This document shows positions 34,364 to 41,433 of a stretch of 41,433 nt of DNA, piece after piece; within the stretch, counting starts at the first letter, position 1, and every line of letters starts with the position of its first letter. The translations under genes and the position numbers were made by a program. The DNA lies in the NCBI GenBank assembly GCA_017553815.1, contig JAFZJT010000146.1, forward strand, positions 1-41,433. The letters run 5' to 3'. The notes beneath the pieces are model-generated. The model ran no database searches and was not told the origin of the DNA. It worked only from the letters and a program-made list of their open reading frames with translations. This DNA is from Clostridia bacterium. GTDB taxonomy: Bacteria; Bacillota_A; Clostridia; Christensenellales; CAG-138.

Positions 34364-36345
34364 TTAACATGACGCCGGATGTGCCGAAGGTGCAGAAGAT
34401 AGGCCGGGAGCAGCTCCTGGAATTCACGCGCACACTGCAGCAGTATAAGGCCGGCAAGAGCCACCTCGAGCGGCGCGTAGTCAGCTCGGAGCAGTGGTGG
34501 AAGCTGCGAAACGACAGCGAGGAGAGACACGGGGAGAACACGAACTACGGCTCAGGCTTCAAGAGCCGGTCCGGCTGGCTGCATAACGTCATAGTGTCGA
34601 AGCACGCCGACGGCATGGAGGCATACCCGGAGGCGAACCTCCTGCCCAGGGAGGAGGCCGACAAGGCCGAGGCGGCGATGCTCTCGAGCATCATCCCGTG
34701 CATCCTGGAGCAGAACGACTTCGAGCAGACATACTCTGACGTGTTGTGGCAGAAGCTCAAGACAGGCACAGGCGTATACAAAATCATGTGGGATCAGGGA
34801 AAGCTGGGCGGCCTCGGGGACATCTCCATCAGCAAGGTGAGCCTGCTCAACCTCTACTGGGAGCCGGGCGTAGAGGACATCCAGGACTCGGCGTTCGTAT
34901 TCCATACCGAGCTCGCGGACAAGGCGATGCTCAAGCAGATGTACCCGCAGCTCACGGACAAATTAACGGGGACGTCGTTCGTGTCGACTAAATTCCTGTA
35001 TGACGACACGGTCAACACCGACGACAAGGCCACGGTCATCGAGGTGTACTACCACGGGTACGCGCAGGGCGGCAAAAAGATCCTGCACTACTGCAAATTT
35101 GTGGATGACACGGTCCTGTACGCCACCGAGAACGAGGTCACGCCGCCGACGCAGAACGTCCTCATGCGGGACGAGAACAACGCGCCGGTGATAGGCGAGG
35201 ACGGGCAGCCGATGATGGCGGAGACGCCGGTCGGAGAGGCCGCGGCTGTGAGGGGCCTGTATGATCACGGGCTCTATCCGTTCGTGTTTGACGCGCTGTT
35301 CCCGATAGAGGGGTACCCGAACTGCGGGTACGGCTTCGTGGATCTCTGCAAGAATCCGCAGACGAGCATCGACCTGCTCAATACCGCGTTCATCAAGAAC
35401 GCTATGGTGGGAGCGACGCCGAGATACTTCGGACGCACGGACGGCGGCGTCAACGAGAAGGAGTTCCTCGACCTCACGAAGCCGATAGTGCACGTCAACG
35501 GCAACCTCGGCGAGGACAGCCTCAGGCAGATAGACTCGGCACCGCTGCAGGGCGTATACGTCTCCGTCATGGAGAACACCGTGCAGGAGCTCAGGGAGAC
35601 CTCCGGCAACACGGAGTCGGCGCAGGGCATAGCCTCTTCCGGCGTGACGGCGGCCTCGGCCATAGCCGCTCTGCAGGAGGCGTCCGGCAAGGGAAGCCGC
35701 GACTCCACGAAGGCCAGCTACAGGGCGTTCACAAAGATCGTGAACATGTGCGTCGAGCTCATCAGGCAGTTCTACGACATGCCGAGGCAGTTCCGGATCG
35801 TCGGGCAGATGGGCATGCAGAAGTTCGTGAGCTACTCGAACGCCGGCCTGCAGCCTCAGTACCAGGGCAACGACTTCGGCGTCGACCTCGGGTTCCGCAC
35901 GCCGGTCTTTGACATCAAAATCTCGGCGCAGAAGAAGAACGTGTACACGAAAGTGAGCCAGAACGAGCTCGCGCTCCAGTTCTTCCAGCTCGGTTTCTTC
36001 AATCCGCAGCTCACCGACCAGGCGCTCGCCTGCCTCGAAATGATGGACTTCGACCAGAAGGACGACATCTCACAGAGGATAGCGGCGAACGGCACGATGA
36101 TGGACCAGCTCCTTCAGTGGCAGCAGATGGCGCTCACGCTCGCGCAGAAGTACGAGCCGGCAATGGCGGACGGACTCGCGCAGAGCATACTCCAGGGCGC
36201 CGGACAGCCGGTGCCGTCGGCGGCCCCGGCGGAGGATCTCACACAGATGCCGGCCCAGGAGGGCGCGCAGGAAATAACGCGGGTACAGAACGCCCGCAGG
36301 CAGAGTCAGGAGGCCTCACAGCCTGACGGAGGAGGAGAAAAATGA
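34354..36345 (+). CDS. Portal protein, P22-like
   Basis: A 663-aa portal, the size of P22-type portals. Features: a helical N-terminus (REQLLEFTRTLQQYKAGKSH, WWKLRNDS), central VYKIMWDQGKLGGLGD and VSLLNLYWEPG, GYPNCGYGFVDLCKNPQ, a crown helix region (QGIASSGVTAASAIAALQEA) and a Gln/Ala-rich C-terminus. Twelve copies form the DNA channel at the capsid vertex, binding the terminase and the connector proteins. The ATG overlaps the terminase gene and has AGAGGGGG upstream. Its stop overlaps the Prp gene by 4 bp. Confidence 0.9.
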   Translation: MAVINMTPDVPKVQKIGREQLLEFTRTLQQYKAGKSHLERRVVSSEQWWKLRNDSEERHGENTNYGSGFKSRSGWLHNVIVSKHADGMEAYPEANLLPREEADKAEAAMLSSIIPCILEQNDFEQTYSDVLWQKLKTGTGVYKIMWDQGKLGGLGDISISKVSLLNLYWEPGVEDIQDSAFVFHTELADKAMLKQMYPQLTDKLTGTSFVSTKFLYDDTVNTDDKATVIEVYYHGYAQGGKKILHYCKFVDDTVLYATENEVTPPTQNVLMRDENNAPVIGEDGQPMMAETPVGEAAAVRGLYDHGLYPFVFDALFPIEGYPNCGYGFVDLCKNPQTSIDLLNTAFIKNAMVGATPRYFGRTDGGVNEKEFLDLTKPIVHVNGNLGEDSLRQIDSAPLQGVYVSVMENTVQELRETSGNTESAQGIASSGVTAASAIAALQEASGKGSRDSTKASYRAFTKIVNMCVELIRQFYDMPRQFRIVGQMGMQKFVSYSNAGLQPQYQGNDFGVDLGFRTPVFDIKISAQKKNVYTKVSQNELALQFFQLGFFNPQLTDQALACLEMMDFDQKDDISQRIAANGTMMDQLLQWQQMALTLAQKYEPAMADGLAQSILQGAGQPVPSAAPAEDLTQMPAQEGAQEITRVQNARRQSQEASQPDGGGEK

Positions 36346-36671
36346 CAGAGGTGGTCTATGACCGCGCAGCCCACAGGCTGACGCTCAAAGGACATGCCGG
36401 CGCGGACGTGCCGGGGAAAGACATCGTCTGCTCGGCCATGACGATACTCGCGTACACCTACGCGCAGGCGTGCATCAACGCCGCGACGCAGAGGTTCGCA
36501 AAAAGCGACAACGTGTATACCAGGTTTGAGGAAGGGGACATCGAGGTCTCGATCAAGCCGTACAGGAAGTACGGTGACATGGTGACCGTGATTCTGGACA
36601 ATATATGCCTCGGGTACGCGCTGCTCAGGAACAGATACCCGGAGAACCTGACGCTCGAGATCACGGGCTGA
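36342..36671 (+). CDS. Prp-family cysteine protease
   Basis: A 109-aa protease of the Prp family, otherwise known for trimming ribosomal protein L27 in Bacillota. The signature GHAGADVPGKDIVCSAMT gives catalytic His18 and Cys30 with Asp27. It sits between the portal and scaffold genes; the scaffold (DLDLQLLGG) and capsid protein (MLKINLQLLA) both start with sequences close to the Prp target KLNLQxFA. I infer that it removes these N-termini during head maturation, as S. aureus Prp does for phage 80-alpha. ATG overlaps the portal stop. Confidence 0.88.
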   Translation: MTEVVYDRAAHRLTLKGHAGADVPGKDIVCSAMTILAYTYAQACINAATQRFAKSDNVYTRFEEGDIEVSIKPYRKYGDMVTVILDNICLGYALLRNRYPENLTLEITG

Positions 36672-36687
36672 ACGCCGGCTATAACGC

Positions 36688-36724
36688 AAAAGTGCAGGGA
36701 TAGAAAAATCCCTGCGCTTTTTTA
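36688..36724 (+). terminator. Intrinsic terminator after the Prp gene
   Basis: AGTGCAGGGAT (36691-36701) pairs with ATCCCTGCGCT (36708-36718) over a 6-nt loop AGAAAA, extended by AAA/TTT and followed by TTTTTATAT. It contains GCAGGGATAGAAAA, also present in the terminator at 14103 and the hairpin at 31617. Confidence 0.85.
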
Positions 36725-36786
36725 TATCATCCGAGTATAAGGACTCGCCGGACCTAAGCGGCAGAACATATACGGAGGCATCCTAC

Positions 36787-37827
36787 ATGCGATATCTAAT
36801 CAAAGACCTGGACCTTCAGCTCCTCGGCGGAGAGGGCGGTGCCGGCGCGGGAGGCGCGGGCGCGGCATCCGGCGGAGAAGGAGGAGAGGGAACAGGCGCG
36901 GTCGTATCTCCTGCCGACGACGGGCAGGCTCGTCTCGAGGAATTGGGCGTTCCGAAGGACAAGATCCGAAAAAACAGGGCGTATAAGGTGCAGCCCGAAG
37001 CTGAGAAGGCCGCTCAGCCGGAGAGCACCGCGCAGGCCGCCGCTGCGAACGAGAACGAGCCCACGAACGACACCAGCACCGAGGCACAGAAGAGACTGAC
37101 ATGGGAAGAGATCATGCAAGATCCCGAGTACAACAAGGCCATGCAGGAAACGATGCAGAAGCGGATTGCGAAGAGCAAAGCAGCAGAGGAGAAGCTCTCG
37201 AAGCTCGCTCCGGCGCTCGAGCTCATAGGCCGGTCGCACGACATCGACGTATCCGACATCGAAAACCTCGACATTGACGCGCTTGTCAAGGCCGTCACCG
37301 AGGACACCGCGTTCTATGAGGACAAGGCCGCCGAGCTCGGAGTACCCGTGGAGACTGCCATGAAGCTCGACCAGCTCGAACGGGAGCAGGCTAAGCGCGC
37401 GCTCGAGGAGCAGAAGGGTTTAGAGATGCGGAAAATCGAACAGCACCTTCAGAACCTGCAGCAGCAGGGCGAAAAACTGAAGGCGATTTTTCCGAACTTC
37501 GACCTCGAGACCGAGCTCCGGAATCCCGTTTTCCTGCGCATGACGAGCCCCGAGGGGGGCGTACCGGTCAAGGACGCATACTATGCCGTCCACGCCGAGG
37601 AGATCCAGCAGGCGTCCATGCAGGCGGCTGCGCAGAAGATCTCCGCAAAAATGTCGAGCTCGATCCAGTCAGGGCTGCGGCGCCCCGTTGAGAACGGAGC
37701 ACAGCCTCAGCCGGCATCGGTGTCAACATTCGACTACAGGAATATGTCTAAGGAGCAGCGCGAAGCCTTCAAAAAACAGATACAGCAGGCCGCTGCCCGA
37801 GGGGAGAAAATTTACCCGATGCGATGA
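36787..37827 (+). CDS. Scaffolding protein
   Basis: A 346-aa protein with the usual scaffold profile: a Gly/Ala-rich, disordered N-terminus (about 17-55), acidic and Gln/Ala-rich helices, a long coiled coil (about 195-240, QLEREQAKRALEEQKGLEMR), and a basic C-terminus (FKKQIQQAAARGEKIYPMR) that would bind the capsid protein. It directs procapsid assembly and leaves before packaging ends. Its start MRYLIKDLDLQLLGG holds a Prp-type cleavage motif. Located directly before the capsid gene, with ACGGAGG upstream. Confidence 0.88.
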   Translation: MRYLIKDLDLQLLGGEGGAGAGGAGAASGGEGGEGTGAVVSPADDGQARLEELGVPKDKIRKNRAYKVQPEAEKAAQPESTAQAAAANENEPTNDTSTEAQKRLTWEEIMQDPEYNKAMQETMQKRIAKSKAAEEKLSKLAPALELIGRSHDIDVSDIENLDIDALVKAVTEDTAFYEDKAAELGVPVETAMKLDQLEREQAKRALEEQKGLEMRKIEQHLQNLQQQGEKLKAIFPNFDLETELRNPVFLRMTSPEGGVPVKDAYYAVHAEEIQQASMQAAAQKISAKMSSSIQSGLRRPVENGAQPQPASVSTFDYRNMSKEQREAFKKQIQQAAARGEKIYPMR

Positions 37828-37835
37828 GACAGGGT

Positions 37836-37867
37836 AGTTTCTCCCAGCCAACATGAAAGGAGAAACT
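37836..37867 (+). promoter_or_regulatory. Hairpin enclosing the capsid gene RBS
   Basis: AGTTTCTCC (37836-37844) is complementary to GGAGAAACT (37859-37867), which contains the GGAGA ribosome-binding site of the capsid gene. The 9-bp stem could tune capsid translation or protect its mRNA. Confidence 0.55.
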
Positions 37868-37871
37868 GCAA

Positions 37872-39239
37872 ATGCTTAAAATCAATCTTCAGCTTCTGGC
37901 TGACGCCGGCACGCTCGTAAACGCTACCGGCAACTACGTCAACGCCTACACGGGCGCCACCGAGGCCTTCGCCGGCGCGAACAGCCTCGACCCGACCCTC
38001 AAGGCATTCTACGACACCGAACTCCTGGAGAACGCCCGCACCGAGATGTTCTACGCCCAGTTCGGCAAGAAGCAGGCTCTGCCGGCGCGCCACAAGGGCG
38101 TGGTCGAGTGGAGAAAGTGGAACACCTTCGCAAGGGCCGACAAGCTCCAGGAAGGCGTCATCCCGACCGGACAGAAGTTCGGCATTACCTCTCTGACCGG
38201 AGCGGTCAACCAGTACGGCACCTACACCGCGATCACCGACATCCTCGAGCTGCGCGCGTACGATCCCGTCATCCTCGGCGCTACCGAAGAGATGGGCGCT
38301 TCCGCCGCCGAGACTCAGGAAGCTCTCACCAGAGACGCTCTCATGACCGGCACCAACGTGCTCTACTGCGACCTTATCAACACCACCTCGAATAACGCCT
38401 ATGTGTCCACTCCGACCACTCAGAACGGGCTCAAGAACGCCGCTGCGTCCTTCTCCCTCCTGACTCCGGACATGGTCAACAAGGCGAGGACCAAGATGCG
38501 CAAGGATAAGGTCCCGACCATCAACGGCAAGTACTACGCGGTCATCCATCCGTCCGTAGCCTATGATCTCAGAAGCTCCGACGAGTGGATCGAGGTCCAC
38601 AAGTACGCCGCTGTCGGCGAGATCTTCAACGGCGAGATCGGCGAGCTGCACGGCATCCGCTTCATCGAGAACACCTTCGCGCCCGTACTCGTGGGCGACG
38701 GCCTTGCGGCATCCGCCCGCTACCTCACTCTCGCAGGCGCGTTCGCGGCTGTGACCGACCAGGCTGCCACCGCAGGCGAAGCCGGCGCGTCCTACGCGAC
38801 CATCGACGAGACTCCGACCGACGACCTCGTCGGCAGGATGATCAACATCGACAACTCCGGCACTCTCACCGGCCCGTTCACCATCACCGGCATTAACGCC
38901 TCCAGCAAGTACGTCTTCGTCAAGGAGACCACCACCGCAGGCGCTGACGGCTACTACCTGGTACCGGGCGAAGGCGGCTACGAGACCAAGACCGGCGGCG
39001 CTCAGGTCGCTGTCTACGCCACCTTCATCTTCGGCAAAGACGGCTTCGGGATCATCGATCCCGAGGGCGGCGCGCTCGAGATGATCGTCAAGGACAAGAG
39101 CGAGATCGGCGGACCGCTGAACCAGTTCAGCACCATCGGCTACAAGTTCGAGACAAACGGCGCGACTATCCTCTATCCGGAGCGCGTGCTCAGAGTCATG
39201 AGCTGCTCCGCTTACTCCGGCACAGACGCCGCCAACTGA
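37872..39239 (+). CDS. Major capsid protein, N4-gp56 family
   Basis: A 455-aa capsid protein. ARTEMFYAQFGKKQALPARHKGVVEWRKWN (spread over 53-85), LTGAVNQYGTYTAITDILEL and YAVIHPSVAYDLRSSDEW match the N4-gp56/HK97-fold major capsid family. An extra beta-rich segment (about 310-395, SGTLTGPFTITGINASSKY) looks like an inserted Ig-like or surface domain. The N-terminus MLKINLQLLA is a textbook Prp cleavage motif. Codon use is notably C-ending, typical of very highly expressed genes. Hairpins lie on both sides. Confidence 0.92.
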   Translation: MLKINLQLLADAGTLVNATGNYVNAYTGATEAFAGANSLDPTLKAFYDTELLENARTEMFYAQFGKKQALPARHKGVVEWRKWNTFARADKLQEGVIPTGQKFGITSLTGAVNQYGTYTAITDILELRAYDPVILGATEEMGASAAETQEALTRDALMTGTNVLYCDLINTTSNNAYVSTPTTQNGLKNAAASFSLLTPDMVNKARTKMRKDKVPTINGKYYAVIHPSVAYDLRSSDEWIEVHKYAAVGEIFNGEIGELHGIRFIENTFAPVLVGDGLAASARYLTLAGAFAAVTDQAATAGEAGASYATIDETPTDDLVGRMINIDNSGTLTGPFTITGINASSKYVFVKETTTAGADGYYLVPGEGGYETKTGGAQVAVYATFIFGKDGFGIIDPEGGALEMIVKDKSEIGGPLNQFSTIGYKFETNGATILYPERVLRVMSCSAYSGTDAAN

Positions 39240-39248
39240 CACAACATA

Positions 39249-39272
39249 GGCCCGGGCGTAGCTGCCCGGGCC
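39249..39272 (+). terminator. GC-rich hairpin after the capsid gene
   Basis: GGCCCGGGC (39249-39257) pairs with GCCCGGGCC (39264-39272) over a 6-nt loop. No U-tract follows, so it is more likely a partial terminator or 3' stabiliser that sets high capsid mRNA levels. Confidence 0.6.
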
Positions 39273-39317
39273 ACGGTTAAGCTCGGAAAATGACAGGACA
39301 ACATTAAGGAGGCTATT

Positions 39318-39572
39318 ATGGCAACAGCTAAAAAAGAACCGACAGTCAATCCGGTAGCGCCGCCGGCGGCGCCTGAAAAGGTGCAGCTCTTTATCCCGCG
39401 CGGCAATCCGTCAGATCCTGACGTGTTCATCTCGGTGAACAGCGTCAACTACATACTGCCGAGGGGCAGGATGAGCGTAGTTCCCGACTATGTGGCGCAG
39501 GAATACTACCGCGGTGAGGCGGCAAAGGACAGATTCGACAAGGAGTCGGCAAGGCGGCTCTACAAAGGCTGA
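39318..39572 (+). CDS. Small head-associated protein
   Basis: An 84-aa protein with an Ala/Pro-rich N-terminus (ATAKKEPTVNPVAPPAAPEK) followed by a small beta domain (LFIPRGNPSDPDVFISVNSV) and a helix (AKDRFDKESARRLYKG). Preceded by AAGGAGG. Its place between capsid and connector genes and its size suggest a head decoration or completion protein. No named family recognised. Confidence 0.72.
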   Translation: MATAKKEPTVNPVAPPAAPEKVQLFIPRGNPSDPDVFISVNSVNYILPRGRMSVVPDYVAQEYYRGEAAKDRFDKESARRLYKG

Positions 39573-39574
39573 TC

Positions 39575-39599
39575 AAGCGGGGAGCAGCCCTCCCCGCTT
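39575..39599 (+). terminator. GC-rich hairpin between head genes
   Basis: AAGCGGGGA (39575-39583) pairs with TCCCCGCTT (39591-39599) over a 7-nt loop. No U-tract. Similar in style to the hairpin after the capsid gene. Confidence 0.55.
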
Positions 39600-39622
39600 C
39601 CACCATAGAAAGGGGGATCCCC

Positions 39623-40003
39623 ATGACAATCAGGGAAGCGATAACTATAACAGACAAACTGGTCCCGAACCAGTACACAGAGGCTGAGAAGATCATGTGG
39701 CTCAGCATGCTCGACGGGCTCGTCCACCGCGAGGTGATCCTGACGCACGTCGGAGCGGCGCCCGGCACCGAGGCGTTCAAAGGATACACGGAATTCACTG
39801 ACATTGACACCGAGCTCCTGGTCCCGTATCCGTATGACGAGATATACAGATGGTTCCTGGAGATGAAGATAGATGAGACAAACGGCGAGGCAGTCAAGTA
39901 CAACGCCGCCGCGGCGAAATACAACACGCTCCTGGAGACGTATGCGGACAGGTATAACGTCACGCATATGCCGATCTCCAAAGGCAGCAGATTTTTCTTT
40001 TAA
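39623..40003 (+). CDS. Head-tail adaptor-like protein
   Basis: A 126-aa, mostly helical protein: MTIREAITITDKLVPNQY, EKIMWLSMLDGLVHREVILTH with a break, then LLVPYPYDEIYRWFLEMKIDE and KYNAAAAKYNTLLETYADRYN with a break. This resembles small connector proteins that bind under the portal (gp6/gp4-like). AAAGGGGG precedes the ATG. The next gene starts 12 bp later. Assignment rests on position and helical pattern. Confidence 0.75.
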   Translation: MTIREAITITDKLVPNQYTEAEKIMWLSMLDGLVHREVILTHVGAAPGTEAFKGYTEFTDIDTELLVPYPYDEIYRWFLEMKIDETNGEAVKYNAAAAKYNTLLETYADRYNVTHMPISKGSRFFF

Positions 40004-40015
40004 GGGGGGACAGGT

Positions 40016-41433
40016 ATGTACTATCCGAGGACGGACTACAGCCAGCCCTCCCGTCTTTTTACCGAGACGTTTTACGGCTACAACCACAACCTGAAGATCG
40101 CTGACGGCGAGTGGTACGACATGACGAACCTCTCCTCGCGCGAGTACCCTCTCATGAGCGAGAGACCGCTGAGAGGCGCTGTCACGACGGCATGGCAGAG
40201 CTTTCAGGGGCTGGCGTACAAGGACTCGCTCATATATGTGGACGGTGCCTACGTCTACATGAACGGCACAAAGATCGAAGGGCCTGTCCTGAGCACGAGC
40301 GCGGGCATGGTCCCGAAGACGCTCGTCAGCATGGGCGCGTATCTGCTCATATGGCCGGACAAGATATATATCAACACGTCAAAGCTCACGGACTGGGGGC
40401 CGATAGATCAGATCAACAGGATAGCGTCCGGCGCGACGATAAGCTATTCCCTCTGCAAAGCTGACGGCACGGCCTACAGCGTCGGATCTGACGCCGCGTC
40501 TACCACGCCGCCGGAGAACCCGACGAACGGGCAGATCTGGATAGACACCTCGGGCGAGAACCACGTCATGAAGCAGTGGTCCTCGACCACGAGCATGTGG
40601 GTGCAGATCGCGACGTGCTACGTCAAGATCTCGGCGTCGAACATAGGCACAGGACTCAAGAAGTGGGACGGTGTGGACCTCTCCGGGCTTACTCTGAGCT
40701 CCGGTGACACTGGATATTCCGACGAGCTGAAAAGCCAGATAGAGGCGCTCAACGGCTCTCACGTCGTGTACGACGTCGGCAACGGCTACATCGTCGTCAT
40801 AGGGCTTATTGACAAGGTGACCTCGCACACGACCGCCACGGCGACAGAGGCGGCCTGCATGAGGGCGGCGCCCGAGATGGACTACATCACCGAGGCGAAC
40901 AACCGCCTGTGGGGCTGCCGGTACGGACTGAACGGAAAAGGCGAGACAGTCAATGAGATATACTGCTGCGCGCTCGGCGACTTCAAGAACTGGACGAGAT
41001 ACCTCGGCGTGGCCTCGGACTCTTTCGCTGCGTCCGTGGGAACGGACGGCAGGTGGACCGGCGCGGCCACATATATGGGCAGCCCGATCTTCTTCAAGGA
41101 GAACTGCCTGCACCGAGTGTACGTCTCCACTTCCGGCGCGCACCAGATCGTCGAGACGCAGTGCAGGGGCGTGGCTCGTGGCTCCTCGGCCTCGCTCAAG
41201 GTCGTGGGCGAGAGGCTCTACTACCTCAGCAACACGGGCGTCATGGTCTACGACGGCTCGCTGCCGTCGCCGATCCACACGTCTTTCGGCAACGTCCTGT
41301 ATAAGAACGGCATCGCCGGCAGGCTCCTCGACAAATACTACATCTCCATGCAGGACTCTCTCGGCGCCTGGCACCTGTTCGTGCTTGATACAGCGAAAGG
41401 CCTCTGGCACAGGGAGGACGGGACGCATGTCAA
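40016..41433 (+). CDS. Connector/DNA-stabilisation-like structural protein, N-terminal part
   Basis: The first 472 codons of a gene that continues at base 1 after circular closure and ends at 535 (603 aa in total). It starts MYYPRTDYSQPSRLFTETF after AAGGGGGGACAGG. It is rich in short strands: FQGLAYKDSLIYVDGAYVYM, GAYLLIWPDKIYIN, ITEANNRLWGCRYGL, RLYYLSNTGVMVYDG, suggesting a beta-propeller like P22 gp10. A fibre-type insert (NPTNGQIWIDTSGENHVMKQW) lies near residues 160-185. It probably plugs the portal and joins it to the tail. Function by position and fold only. Confidence 0.75.
   Translation, partial: MYYPRTDYSQPSRLFTETFYGYNHNLKIADGEWYDMTNLSSREYPLMSERPLRGAVTTAWQSFQGLAYKDSLIYVDGAYVYMNGTKIEGPVLSTSAGMVPKTLVSMGAYLLIWPDKIYINTSKLTDWGPIDQINRIASGATISYSLCKADGTAYSVGSDAASTTPPENPTNGQIWIDTSGENHVMKQWSSTTSMWVQIATCYVKISASNIGTGLKKWDGVDLSGLTLSSGDTGYSDELKSQIEALNGSHVVYDVGNGYIVVIGLIDKVTSHTTATATEAACMRAAPEMDYITEANNRLWGCRYGLNGKGETVNEIYCCALGDFKNWTRYLGVASDSFAASVGTDGRWTGAATYMGSPIFFKENCLHRVYVSTSGAHQIVETQCRGVARGSSASLKVVGERLYYLSNTGVMVYDGSLPSPIHTSFGNVLYKNGIAGRLLDKYYISMQDSLGAWHLFVLDTAKGLWHREDGTHV
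41293..41433 (+). repeat. Terminal repeat of the window (identical to 1-141)
   Basis: The last 141 bases equal the first 141 bases exactly. The repeat lies inside one gene and restores its frame, so it marks a circular (or circularly permuted) molecule closed at about 41,292 bp rather than a real duplication. Confidence 0.97.

Noticed and set aside
37812..39242. A 476-aa open frame on the minus strand opposite the capsid gene
   Set aside because: It mirrors the C-ending codons of the capsid gene, is Val/Gly/Asp/Arg-rich low-complexity sequence and has no family features. The plus-strand capsid gene is clear.

Overview
The window is essentially one complete temperate phage genome, linearised inside a tail gene. 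Bases 1-141 are identical to 41293-41433, so the molecule closes into a circle of about 41,292 bp. The likely host is an uncultured, fairly GC-rich gut Clostridia/Bacillota bacterium. This rests on the gene families (LLH-type holin, RecT/YqaJ pair, G39P-like helicase loader, N4-gp56-type capsid protein, Prp protease, 3D-domain protein), strong AGGAGG ribosome-binding sites, and an attachment site made of the 3' half of a CCA-encoding tRNA-Lys(UUU). There are no tape-measure, tail-tube or sheath genes. A P22-like portal, a large connector/stabilisation protein and a giant internal protein suggest a podovirus-like virion.

Region by region. (1) 1-2288: end of the connector/stabilisation protein (its start is at 40016), a tail fibre with repeats and a small helical protein. 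(2) 2292-14090: a 469-aa putative virion protein and a 3458-aa polyvalent protein with two HExxH zincin motifs, an LPD3-like domain and an LPD38-like region. Two small ORFs with good ribosome-binding sites are nested in its other frame. (3) 14091-18160: terminator, then adhesion genes: a possible baseplate-type protein, a collagen-like fibre, two beta-rich proteins and a CBM5/12-like protein. (4) 18157-20447: GT2 glycosyltransferase, then lysis genes (membrane/coiled-coil protein, CHAP endolysin, LLH holin). (5) 20448-20724: attP. (6) 20725-23685, minus strand: integrase, a type III toxin-antitoxin locus (TenpIN/ToxN-like) with its own promoter, RNA repeats and terminator, a membrane protein, an ImmA-like metalloprotease and the repressor. 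(7) 23686-23977: a switch with face-to-face promoters and three operators. (8) 23978-31491: Cro-like protein, many small early genes, VRR-NUC nuclease, 3D-domain protein, YqaJ exonuclease, RecT, SSB, an 11-bp iteron array (candidate origin) and a helicase loader. (9) 31492-40003: small terminase, head fibre-like protein, large terminase interrupted by a 295-nt group I intron, portal, Prp protease, scaffold, major capsid protein and connectors; 40016 onward closes the circle.

How it works together. After integration into tRNA-Lys, the minus-strand operon maintains lysogeny and the toxin-antitoxin locus may add host retention or anti-phage defence. On induction the rightward promoter drives recombination and replication genes, then packaging, head and tail genes. 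The phage-encoded Prp probably trims the N-termini of its own capsid and scaffold proteins, both of which carry Prp-like motifs.

The most notable features are the nested ORFs and repeated [AF]SRE junction motif in the giant protein, the intron in the terminase, the covarying antitoxin RNA repeats, the Prp/capsid pairing, and two accessory modules flanked by duplicated starts of the neighbouring gene.
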